Origin: Myxococcales bacterium
Lineage (GTDB): Bacteria; Myxococcota_A; Polyangia; Fen-1088
NCBI GenBank assembly: GCA_003158455.1
Contig: PMJO01000274.1
Coordinates: 314 to 57,967 of the forward strand
DNA length: 57,654 nucleotides
Direction of reading: 5' to 3'
A program made the translations under genes and the position numbers. This document shows positions 50,491 to 57,654 of this stretch, in pieces. Every line of letters starts with the position of its first letter. Position 1 is the first letter of the stretch. The notes under the pieces are model-generated. The model saw nothing but the letters and a program-made list of their open reading frames with translations, did no database searches and was not told where the DNA came from.

Positions 50491-52823
50491 CTGACCCCGA
50501 TCCAACCCCAACCACGCTGGCTTCGGGTCTCGCGTTTGTGGACATTCGCCTTGGCACCGGGACTCTGGCGGAAGCCGGGGACCGGTGCGCGGTTCACTAC
50601 ACGGGATGGCTGGGTGGAGGTGAAGAAAGGTTCGACAGCTCGCGGGAACGGGCCGAGCCATTCGTTTTCCGGCTACGCAAGGGCGGGGTGATTGACGGAT
50701 GGGTCGAGGGCATCCCCGGCATGCGCGTGGGTGGTGTGCGCCGCCTGGTCGTGCCTTCTCGCCTGGCCTACGGCGAAGAGGGAAGGGACGGCGTGATCCC
50801 CCCTGGGGCAGAGTTGACGTTTGAGATCGAGCTCTTGGACGTCGCAAAGTGCAATCCCGAAGATCATCTTCTGCTCGCGCCCCAAACGCGTGTGCGATGG
50901 CAGGGGAGCACAATTGAGATCTATGTTCCGAGCGCACCAAGAACGGTGGAGACCACGGACGTGGAGGTCCTGCAGGTGCTGCACCACTTCTCCACGCCCA
51001 GCCGGCGGGGCGATGTGGTGGCCCAGTTTCCGGATTTGCCAGGCGAAAGCGTCGAGACCGTGGTGGACGAACTGGAGGAGGCCAACATCCTCGTGGCCCG
51101 GCCCGCGCAAGAGCCGGTGCCCGCCAGGGAAACACCTGGTGTGCCCCAGGTGTCGTCCGATTCGTGCAAGACGCGTCTGCTTTTCGTCCTGCCTCCCAAT
51201 CTCAACGACTATGGGCAATTGGACGTTCCTGGCGCGTTGCTTTTTCTGGCTTCGCTAGCCGAGCAGGGTGGATATGCGACGGACTTTCTCCTCGCCTGTC
51301 CATCGACCAACACCCAGCCGTCGCTGACGCGCGCGTTTGCGGGTCCCAGTCGCGAGCGATTGCCGATGATATTGTTTCTCGACAGTTTCGCCGACGAGCT
51401 TCTCCAGCGAATCGCGGCTATCCGCGCGCGAGGTGAACAACCCATCCTCGCTCTCTCCTGCTTTTCGTCAGCCCTCTACGCCTCGTGCATGATTCTGGGA
51501 GCGCTGGTGCGAAATCGCTTCCCCAACCTGCCCATCCTAACCGGCGGCTACCATCCCACCGTCGATCCGGTGTCGATGAACGCCGTCGTCGGAAGCCAAA
51601 TGGGCGTCTTGCAGGACGATCAAAAATGGCGTCCAGTTGCGGGCGAGCTGTTCCAGGCGTTGGACGAGGCCACCGCGCACATCACGGAAGGTGGGGATTT
51701 CGTCTTCGACTACGTGTTCGAGGGTCGCGCCGACCATTCGTTTTTGCCGGTGGTCGATGAGATCGTGCGCAGGGGGAAGCGGCCCGACCGCCCCAGCGTC
51801 CTTAGACCCGCACCCATGACCGATGGGGAAATCTTGGCCTTCCGCTACCATCCGAATGTCCTGTCACGCCTGGCCAGCGAGCGAGCCTCCCTCGCAACCG
51901 GCCCGATGCGTCCCTTCTCCCTATGCTTCAGTCTTGGCTGTCCGTTTGCCTGCTCTTTTTGTATTAACAGCAAGACCCACGAGCGCTGGCAGGGCATGGA
52001 CCCTCGGCACGCCGTCGAAACCTTGGAGTACTTGCATCGCTCGTGTGGCATTAATCGTTTCTCGCTGCTCGACGCCACCTTCGCTGCCCAGAAGGGATGG
52101 CGACAGTCCTTCTATACAAGCCTGGGCGAAAAGGATTGGATTGAAGACATCCACATCGACACGGAAAGCTCGGTTATGACCTGGGAGATGGAGAATCTCG
52201 ACGTGCTTGACCGGTTGAGCATGACGGTGCAGATCGGTCTCGAATCCTGCTCGCCCCAGATGCTTCTGTGCATGGAGAAGACCAAGAAGCCCGAACAATA
52301 CCTGGCGCGTTTGAAGATCCTGATCGAGACCCTGGCACCGCGGGTTGATCAATTGCATCTCATGATGATTTTTGGTTTTCCTGGAGAAACCAAGCAGACG
52401 CTCAAAGAAACCCTCGCCTACCTCTTGGACGAATGCCGGGTGCTTTCCTACGGCAACGTGGAGATCTGCCCGCAACTCTATTTGCCCCTGGTCGGGACGC
52501 AGGCGTTTCAGCAAACCGATGAGTTTGCGGCACGCTTCGGGTACAGGCCCACCCTGGGTGAGTGGTGGAACCGGGATGCCTCCGATAGATTCCGGGGCTT
52601 CCGTCCCAGTCACACGCTTTCGGCTGACACTTGCCTGCGGCTCATGGACATCCTGGACACCTATTTCCGGGGCGCCCGGGAAGACGGTGCCGACGAGGAA
52701 CGCGTCATGGACAAGGAACGGAACGTGTGCGGGACCGTGAATCGTTCGAAACTCGAGCAGCGCCAGGTGCGCGCCGCTCTTTGGCACATCCTCGACGAGC
52801 AGGACCCAGCCAGTTCAAGGTGA
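50487..52823 (+). CDS. FKBP / winged-helix / B12-binding-like / radical SAM fusion protein
   Basis: A 778-residue four-part protein. Residues about 13-118 are a complete FKBP prolyl isomerase (CAVHYTGWLGGGEERFDSS, GGVIDGWVEGIPGMRVGG, LAYGEEGRDGVIPPGAELTF). Residues 125-205 look winged-helix or RRE-like (VEVLQVLHHFSTPSRRGDVV). Residues 230-430 resemble a cobalamin-binding Rossmann domain (LLFVLPPNLNDYGQLDVPGA, PILTGGYHPTVDP), without the DxHxxG motif. Residues 477-690 are the radical SAM core with the cluster cysteines in SLGCPFACSFC (485, 489, 492). The rest is a helical tail. It overlaps the oligopeptidase gene by 4 bases. An FKBP joined to a radical SAM enzyme is not a combination I know. 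Substrate unknown. Confidence 0.88.
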   Translation: MTDPDPTPTTLASGLAFVDIRLGTGTLAEAGDRCAVHYTGWLGGGEERFDSSRERAEPFVFRLRKGGVIDGWVEGIPGMRVGGVRRLVVPSRLAYGEEGRDGVIPPGAELTFEIELLDVAKCNPEDHLLLAPQTRVRWQGSTIEIYVPSAPRTVETTDVEVLQVLHHFSTPSRRGDVVAQFPDLPGESVETVVDELEEANILVARPAQEPVPARETPGVPQVSSDSCKTRLLFVLPPNLNDYGQLDVPGALLFLASLAEQGGYATDFLLACPSTNTQPSLTRAFAGPSRERLPMILFLDSFADELLQRIAAIRARGEQPILALSCFSSALYASCMILGALVRNRFPNLPILTGGYHPTVDPVSMNAVVGSQMGVLQDDQKWRPVAGELFQALDEATAHITEGGDFVFDYVFEGRADHSFLPVVDEIVRRGKRPDRPSVLRPAPMTDGEILAFRYHPNVLSRLASERASLATGPMRPFSLCFSLGCPFACSFCINSKTHERWQGMDPRHAVETLEYLHRSCGINRFSLLDATFAAQKGWRQSFYTSLGEKDWIEDIHIDTESSVMTWEMENLDVLDRLSMTVQIGLESCSPQMLLCMEKTKKPEQYLARLKILIETLAPRVDQLHLMMIFGFPGETKQTLKETLAYLLDECRVLSYGNVEICPQLYLPLVGTQAFQQTDEFAARFGYRPTLGEWWNRDASDRFRGFRPSHTLSADTCLRLMDILDTYFRGAREDGADEERVMDKERNVCGTVNRSKLEQRQVRAALWHILDEQDPASSR

Positions 52824-52883
52824 ACGCGTCAGGCGGGCATCCACAAACTGGAAGCCGCGGCCCGTGGGTAGTAGGGTCAGGCC

Positions 52884-53990
52884 GTGAACAAGACCCGTGT
52901 CATCATTCTCTTTGGTGGCCGATCGGCAGAACACGAAGTGTCGCTGCTGTCGGCGCGCAATGTTTTCGTCGCGCTCGACCGCGATCGCTTCGAACCCGTG
53001 CTGATCGGCATCGACAAGCGGGGCCGCTGGCGGCCCGAGGCAGAACAGACCCTGCTGGGCGCCACGGGTGATCCGCGCACCCTCAGCTTGAAGGCGGTGG
53101 GGAGCGCGCTGGAAGTGCCGGTCTACCCCGACAGCGGCGGGGTGGTGAGCACGCCGCGTGCCTTGCTTCGCCACGACGATGTGGTGTTCCCGGTTTTGCA
53201 CGGAACCTACGGGGAGGACGGAACCGTGCAAGGCCTGTTGGAGTTGGCGGACATCGCCTACGTCGGGCCGGGCACGCTGGGCTCGGCCATCGGCATGGAC
53301 AAGGACGTGGCCAAGCGCTTGCTGGCGCAGGCTGGGATCCTGGTCGTGCCCTGGCGATTGGTCAGCACGCGCGAATTCTCGCGCGAGCGCGCGGCTGCGC
53401 TGGCGCGCGCCGCGGAGCTTGGCTTCCCGGTGTTCGTCAAACCGGCCAACGCTGGGTCCTCGGTCGGGGTCAGCAAGGTCACCTCCGCGGCCGAGTTGGA
53501 ACCGGCGCTGCGCGCGGCGCTGGGGTTCGACAGCAAGGTCTTGGTGGAGGCGGCGGTCAATGCCCGCGAGATCGAGTGCGCGGTACTGGGCAACGACGAT
53601 CCGCAAGCTTCCGTGCCGGCGGAGATAGTGGTTCATCACAAGGACGGCTTCTATTCCTATGATGCCAAGTACGTGGATGCGGACGGCGCCGACGCCAAGA
53701 TCCCGGCTGATCTCCCCCCTGAACTGACCGAGCGGGTGCGCAAACTGGCAGTGGAGACGTTCCGTTGCCTGGAGTTGGCAGGAATGGCGCGGGTGGATTT
53801 TTTCCTCGACCGGCACTCCGGCGCGCTTTACGTAAACGAGGTCAACACCATCCCCGGCTTCACCGCCATCAGCATGTACCCCAAACTGTGGGAGGCCTCC
53901 GGCGTGTCCCAGAAAGAACTGATCGCGCGCCTGATCGATCTGGCCATCGAGCGGCGCACCGAGCGGCGCAAGCTGAAGACGCAGCTCTGA
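52884..53990 (+). CDS. ddl: D-alanine-D-alanine ligase
   Basis: A 368-residue ATP-grasp ligase of peptidoglycan synthesis. Motifs are ILFGGRSAEHEVSLLSARN, VLHGTYGEDGTVQGLLEL, KPANAGSSVGVSKV, YDAKYVD and EVNTIPGFTAISMYPKLWEA. The YDAKY form is that of D-Ala-D-Ala rather than D-Ala-D-Lac enzymes. It follows the radical-SAM gene by 60 bases on the same strand. It may be a housekeeping gene or part of the peptide operon; the gap leaves this open. Confidence 0.95.
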   Translation: MNKTRVIILFGGRSAEHEVSLLSARNVFVALDRDRFEPVLIGIDKRGRWRPEAEQTLLGATGDPRTLSLKAVGSALEVPVYPDSGGVVSTPRALLRHDDVVFPVLHGTYGEDGTVQGLLELADIAYVGPGTLGSAIGMDKDVAKRLLAQAGILVVPWRLVSTREFSRERAAALARAAELGFPVFVKPANAGSSVGVSKVTSAAELEPALRAALGFDSKVLVEAAVNAREIECAVLGNDDPQASVPAEIVVHHKDGFYSYDAKYVDADGADAKIPADLPPELTERVRKLAVETFRCLELAGMARVDFFLDRHSGALYVNEVNTIPGFTAISMYPKLWEASGVSQKELIARLIDLAIERRTERRKLKTQL

Positions 53991-54197
53991 TATTCCTGCG
54001 AACAGCCATGTGACTGGGAATCCTACAAGGATGGTCAGGTCATTCGGTCTGAGGCTGCGGTAGACGGAGCAGACCAGATCGTAGTCAAGGCGACTGGGTG
54101 AATCTACGATTCCCTGAAGAAGACCGATCCGGCAGCCCGAAAAATCCTCGATGCCAGTGCTGCCGGTTGGTAGGATGCGCTCATCGGAGGGCCTGAA

Positions 54198-55004
54198 ATG
54201 CAATGCGATGGTGGCAGAAGGGCACTCAAACTTCCCACGCACCGGCGATCCCATCGAGATCTCGCTTTCGTTGGGTCGAGGCCCGTCCTCGCGGCCGTCT
54301 TCGGTTTCGCGGCGATGATGTCGTCGCCATCATCCTTCGCGGCGGATTTTCCCGGAAACCAGGGAGTACCGAATCCGCCAGACCAACCCCCGGCGTCGGC
54401 CGACTCGCCACCCGTGGTGGCCGGGTTTCGCCCGTTCAGGTTCAGGCTGACTTTCGGCGTAGGCGGGTACGATTCAGCGGACGTGAAGAGGTACCTATCG
54501 TCGCAGGGTGAGGCAGCATCGAGCGCGGGCGTATTGTGTTCATTCGACGTGTCGGTCGCGTATTTTCCAGTTCGCTTTTTGGGCGTGCGGCCTGGTTTGG
54601 CCTATTTTTTCGCGGCCAACCCCGTTCAGGTGGATTGGTTCGGATCAAAACGGTACTGGCTCAACTCGCTCGCACCTGGCCTGGCAGTCGACTTGGTCGT
54701 CGATGGGGGAACCCTTGCGCGCTTCTTTGCGAGCCCCGGTCTGTCCTACCAGTGGGCTTGGTTCGAGGGGTACGGCGCTCACGGTCTTGGGCTGGAACTC
54801 GCCGTTGGTGCGGAGTTGTCATTCGGTCAGGCGCGCGCCCTGGGGATCTCGCTGGCGTTCGTGGTTCGAAAAGCCAGCCTCGAGGTTTCGGGCCGGCCGG
54901 CGTCACCGCCGCCGGAGGCCCCACGGATAGACACACTCGATCTCACGAACGTGATGTTGCGTCTCGGCTTCCAGGCAGCGCGCCGGCTCAGTGCCGCAGA
55001 TTAG
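54198..55004 (+). CDS. Outer-membrane beta-barrel protein
   Basis: A 268-residue protein. The ATG at 54198 precedes a basic segment and a hydrophobic stretch (PVLAAVFGFAAMMSSPSSFA), so the signal peptide is long. After a Pro-rich spacer the sequence alternates like a beta-barrel (FRFRLTFGVGGYDS, VRFLGVRPGLAYFFA, LGLELAVGAELSFG). No family is recognised. It stands alone; 53991-54197 upstream holds nothing definite. Confidence 0.65.
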   Translation: MQCDGGRRALKLPTHRRSHRDLAFVGSRPVLAAVFGFAAMMSSPSSFAADFPGNQGVPNPPDQPPASADSPPVVAGFRPFRFRLTFGVGGYDSADVKRYLSSQGEAASSAGVLCSFDVSVAYFPVRFLGVRPGLAYFFAANPVQVDWFGSKRYWLNSLAPGLAVDLVVDGGTLARFFASPGLSYQWAWFEGYGAHGLGLELAVGAELSFGQARALGISLAFVVRKASLEVSGRPASPPPEAPRIDTLDLTNVMLRLGFQAARRLSAAD

Positions 55005-55185
55005 GTTCATCATGCCCGATCGCCGCGCTTCTAAACTCCTACCCAGGTTCGGAATGCCCAATCTCTACTGTATATGCGGCCCACTGCCTTTGCATCGTCA
55101 ACCAGGGCTCTCTCATCTTGCTGTGCTCTGGTGCTTGAGGATTCTCCGCCTGCGGGCGCGCGGGCTACCTACGGCCGTCATACTG

Positions 55186-55208
55186 CTGCGGCAGTCGGTC
55201 GGCCGCAG
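55186..55208. terminator. Hairpin before the methyltransferase gene
   Basis: CTGCGGC-N9-GCCGCAG, a perfect 7-base stem, about 50 bases before the methyltransferase ATG. It has no T run. It may be a weak terminator of the barrel gene or a regulatory hairpin. The rest of 55005-55256 shows nothing definite. Confidence 0.3.
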
Positions 55209-55256
55209 ACGTCCGTCCGCAGCCTGACCGCATAGCATTGACATCCGGAGTTCCCC

Positions 55257-56108
55257 ATGACCGATCAAAACACCGCTTCTGTTCCCTACATTCACGGTAC
55301 AGCCATCAGCGAGCGATCGCGGCTGGACGACCTGAATGCGCTGACCAACCGATCGTTCATCGACTACTTGAATCTGTCCGCAGCGGCCAAGGTGGCCGAC
55401 CTGGGCTGCGGTCCGGGCACGCTTGAGGCGGAGATCGGCGCGCGCTACCCCGGCGTGCACCTGATCGGGATCGAACGCTCGGAATCGTTCTGCGCGACGG
55501 CCCGCCAGCGAACCGCGCATTTGTCTGGCGTGGAAATTCGCCAGGGCGATGCCACCGCCACGGGGATTCCCGAGGACACGTTCGACGTCACATTCTGCCG
55601 CTATTTGCTCGAACATGTGGCGTTTGCCTCGGATACGGCGCGCGAGATGGTCCGCATCACCAAACCAGGCGGACGCATCATCGCGCAGGAAAACGACCTG
55701 CTCTATGTGGTTTACTACCCGGATATCCCGGGCCACGCGGAGGTGATTGACCAGTTCTGTGCGCTGCAGTTGCAGCTGGGCGGCGATCCCTTCATTGGGC
55801 GCAAGCTCTTTTCGCTGTTCGATCAGCAGGAAGTAGAGAGCGTAGACCTCGACATCAGTGCCGAAATCTACACTGCGCGGTGTCCGGCCGCGTTTCGCGC
55901 CTGGCTCAGCAACTCGCTGCGCATTCTGCAGGGGGCACGGCCCGCGCTGCTCGCGCGGGGTTTGCTTGGCGAAAATACCATCGACGCCGTGCTAGCGACC
56001 ATGCAGGCCCGGATCGAGCGACCAGAAGGCGTGGCGCTCTTTCACTGGGATCGAGTGACGGCGTGGAAGAAGCGCGGCACGCCGACAAGATCCCAGGTTG
56101 AAGGTTGA
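55257..56108 (+). CDS. Class I SAM-dependent methyltransferase
   Basis: A 283-residue methyltransferase. Motif I is VADLGCGPGTLEAEI, followed by LIGIERSESFCATAR, IRQGDATATGIPEDTFDVTF, CRYLLEHV and KPGGRIIAQENDLLY, a UbiE/UbiG-like order. The C-terminal third (YPDIPGHAEVIDQFCALQLQ, IGRKLFSLFDQQEVES) is the substrate lid of small-molecule methyltransferases. The acceptor is unknown. Confidence 0.85.
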   Translation: MTDQNTASVPYIHGTAISERSRLDDLNALTNRSFIDYLNLSAAAKVADLGCGPGTLEAEIGARYPGVHLIGIERSESFCATARQRTAHLSGVEIRQGDATATGIPEDTFDVTFCRYLLEHVAFASDTAREMVRITKPGGRIIAQENDLLYVVYYPDIPGHAEVIDQFCALQLQLGGDPFIGRKLFSLFDQQEVESVDLDISAEIYTARCPAAFRAWLSNSLRILQGARPALLARGLLGENTIDAVLATMQARIERPEGVALFHWDRVTAWKKRGTPTRSQVEG

Positions 56109-56211
56109 CGGTGCGAACACCGCAGAACCAGCCGTCGCAGCAGTGCTGAGCGGCAAGGTGCTGTGCGGTTCCGAAGTCCAGCTTGCGCGTATGTGGTAAA
56201 GCGTCTGATCA

Positions 56212-56670
56212 ATGCTCATCACTAGCGCGGCAACCGCCGCCGATGCCGCTCCAATCTTGGGGCTGCAGAAGCGTGCGTACGAATCCGAAGCTCGTCTCTA
56301 CCACGACTGGACGATTCCCCCTCTCGTGCAGACTTTGGAGTCCCTGCTCGAAGAGATCCAGTCGACGACGGTGCTCAAGGCCGCGGAAGCCCAAGAGATC
56401 GTTGGTTCGGTGCGGGCGAGGCTCAGCGATCACACCTGTCTGATCGGCAGGCTCATTGTCGAACCAGCTTGCCAGGGGCGGGGTATCGGCAGCGCTCTTC
56501 TGCAGGCCATAGAACGAGCGTTCCCGCAGGCCGCGCAGTTCGAGCTGTTTACTGGCAGCAAGAGCGAAGGCAACATCCGCCTGTACCGTCGACATGGCTA
56601 CGAGGTCACCGGGACAAAGCTGCTGTCAGAGCAAATCACCGTTGTGGTGATGCGCAAGCCGGCACGGTGA
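56212..56670 (+). CDS. GNAT family N-acetyltransferase
   Basis: A 152-residue acyl-CoA-dependent acetyltransferase. The N-terminal SAATAADAAPILGLQKRAYE is usual for the family; the acetyl-CoA loop is LIVEPACQGRGIGSALLQAI; and KSEGNIRLYRRHGYEVTGTK is the motif B region. The substrate is unknown. It begins 103 bases after the methyltransferase stop. Confidence 0.88.
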   Translation: MLITSAATAADAAPILGLQKRAYESEARLYHDWTIPPLVQTLESLLEEIQSTTVLKAAEAQEIVGSVRARLSDHTCLIGRLIVEPACQGRGIGSALLQAIERAFPQAAQFELFTGSKSEGNIRLYRRHGYEVTGTKLLSEQITVVVMRKPAR

Positions 56671-56762
56671 TGTCGATGGGCAACGCCGCAAAGTCACGTG
56701 CGTCCATCGATTCTGGCCACCAAGACGTGCGATCATCGCTGGTATGACTGCGACGTGCCCTT

Positions 56763-56846
56763 TCATCCACGCCGGTTCCGCCCGGCCTGAACCTTCAGGG
56801 CTCGGACGACCTTCGGCGCCACGTTTCGGATGGCCAGAGTTGCCAT
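56763..56846 (-). pseudogene. Truncated FitA-like antitoxin
   Basis: The minus-strand ATG at 56846 opens ATLAIRNVAPKVVRALKVQA-GRNRR and stops after 27 codons. The first part is the start of FitA/VapB-type ribbon-helix-helix antitoxins, which are near 80 residues. No toxin gene (PIN domain) follows. The remaining 56671-56943 shows nothing else definite. Confidence 0.45.
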
Positions 56847-56943
56847 GACAGCAATATGCCAGCACGACCTGCGCCGGCCAACCAGCCATTGGCGCCGTGC
56901 CGCCATGCGGTCCCTATGTTCAGCTTGCGGATATTCTGGCCGA

Positions 56944-57654
56944 CTACTTCTGGTCGAGAACATCGATCGGCGGCATGGCCTTGCCTTCGAGGTATTCCAG
57001 GCTGGCGCCGCCGCCGGTCGACACGTGGGTCATCTTTTCCGCCAGGCCCATCTTTTCCACCGCCGCGGCTGAATCACCGCCGCCGATCACCGTGATGGCG
57101 CCGCGGCCGGTAGCCGCCGCGATGGCCTTGGCCACAGCCAAGGTGCCGGCCGCGTAGTCGGACGATTCAAACACCCCCATGGGGCCATTCCATACGATGG
57201 TGCCGGCCTTGCCGATGATGTCGGAAAAGGCGGCCACGGTCTTGGGCCCGATGTCCATGCCCATCAGGCCGTCGGGAATCGCCGCGCCGGGCACCACCGT
57301 GGGCTTGTCGCCGGTCATGGCCTTGAAGTCGAAATTGGCGGCTGCGCTGTGGTCCGAGGGCAGCACGATCTTGCCGCCGGCCTGGGCCAGCAGCTTCTTC
57401 ATTTCCTCGACCTGGTCTTCCTCGACCCGGCTCTTGCCCACCGCCACGCCGCGCGCCTTCAGCAGCGTGTACGCCATGGCCCCGCCGATAAGGATGTTGT
57501 CCACCTTGCCGAGCAAATTGGATATGAGCTTGATCTTGTCGCTGACCTTGGCCCCGCCCAGGATGGCGAGAAACGGCCGCTTGGGGCTGGACACCGCTTC
57601 GTGCAGGTAGCGAATCTCCTTTTCCACCAAATACCCGGCCACCGCGGCGCCGCC
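56944..57654 (-). CDS. pgk: Phosphoglycerate kinase, C-terminal part
   Basis: The frame comes in from the right edge and ends at 56944, giving about 236 codons of a protein usually near 395 residues; the N-terminal half is outside the window. Motifs are AILGGAKVSDKI, NILIGGAMAYTLLKA, DIGPKTV, GPMGVFE, VIGGGDSAAAVEK and STGGGASLEYLEG. It transfers phosphate between 1,3-bisphosphoglycerate and ADP in glycolysis. Confidence 0.96.
   Translation of the reverse strand, partial: GGAAVAGYLVEKEIRYLHEAVSSPKRPFLAILGGAKVSDKIKLISNLLGKVDNILIGGAMAYTLLKARGVAVGKSRVEEDQVEEMKKLLAQAGGKIVLPSDHSAAANFDFKAMTGDKPTVVPGAAIPDGLMGMDIGPKTVAAFSDIIGKAGTIVWNGPMGVFESSDYAAGTLAVAKAIAAATGRGAITVIGGGDSAAAVEKMGLAEKMTHVSTGGGASLEYLEGKAMPPIDVLDQK

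Noticed and set aside
1-57654. CRISPR arrays, tRNA and rRNA genes
   Set aside because: No regularly spaced repeats with unique spacers and no tRNA- or rRNA-like sequence were seen; the repeats present are coding low-complexity tracts.

Overview
The window is about 57.7 kb of GC-rich chromosomal DNA that looks like a Myxococcota (myxobacterial-type) genome. This is inferred from a PfaD-type polyunsaturated fatty acid/polyketide enoyl reductase, many secreted lipoproteins with Thr/Ser/Ala-Gly-Gly repeats, Asp-rich linkers and Cys-rich modules, a Tat-exported DUF362 protein ending in a MYXO-CTERM-like tail, several outer-membrane receptors and barrels, and dense operons with 4-base overlaps. No tRNA, rRNA or CRISPR array was seen.

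Layout. 1-1394: 5' part of pfaD (minus). 1549-2188: small gene plus nucleotidyltransferase-fold protein. 2179-7334: a nickel-type locus in which nikR, an unknown exported protein and a TonB-dependent receptor form a minus-strand operon, divergent from a tonB gene; a TGCCAC-N16-GTGGCA operator candidate lies between them. 7336-7962: scar made of a tyrosine-recombinase 3' end, nested inverted repeats and a 298-bp second copy of the pfaD 5' end carrying a stop codon. 8056-9774: DUF362 surface protein. 10081-22933: molybdate-type island with two HTH-plus-binding-protein regulators, a remnant of a third, a Mop protein, and modABC running by overlaps into a lipoprotein with PstS-like features, a porin, a YfaP-like protein, a TonB-dependent receptor and a lipoprotein. 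22937-26637: tandem ArsA ATPase, an epimerase/dehydrogenase and a lipoprotein.

26955-30630 is an accessory patch: a three-gene module of unknown function, a small RHH protein, an IS1595-type transposase and a membrane protein. 30804-38285 carries a PilZ protein, a glycosyltransferase, three surface lipoproteins and an HlyD-like protein with a PqqD-like N-terminus. 38326-41018 holds dapA, dapB and a divergent murQ. 41019-45483 is a secreted plant-polysaccharide locus: a sigma-54-like promoter with an upstream inverted repeat, two Cys-rich proteins (the second ending in a GH54 arabinofuranosidase domain) and the remains of a CE1-type esterase.

45615-53990 is a co-directional run: Omp85-like barrel, POT peptide transporter, prolyl oligopeptidase, an FKBP/radical-SAM fusion and D-Ala-D-Ala ligase. 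54198-57654 ends with a barrel protein, a methyltransferase, a GNAT acetyltransferase, a decayed antitoxin and the 3' part of pgk (minus).

The two strongest candidates for undescribed biology are the nine-gene envelope-spanning molybdate-type operon (12517-22933) and the FKBP/winged-helix/B12-like/radical-SAM protein coupled to a prolyl oligopeptidase (48385-52823).
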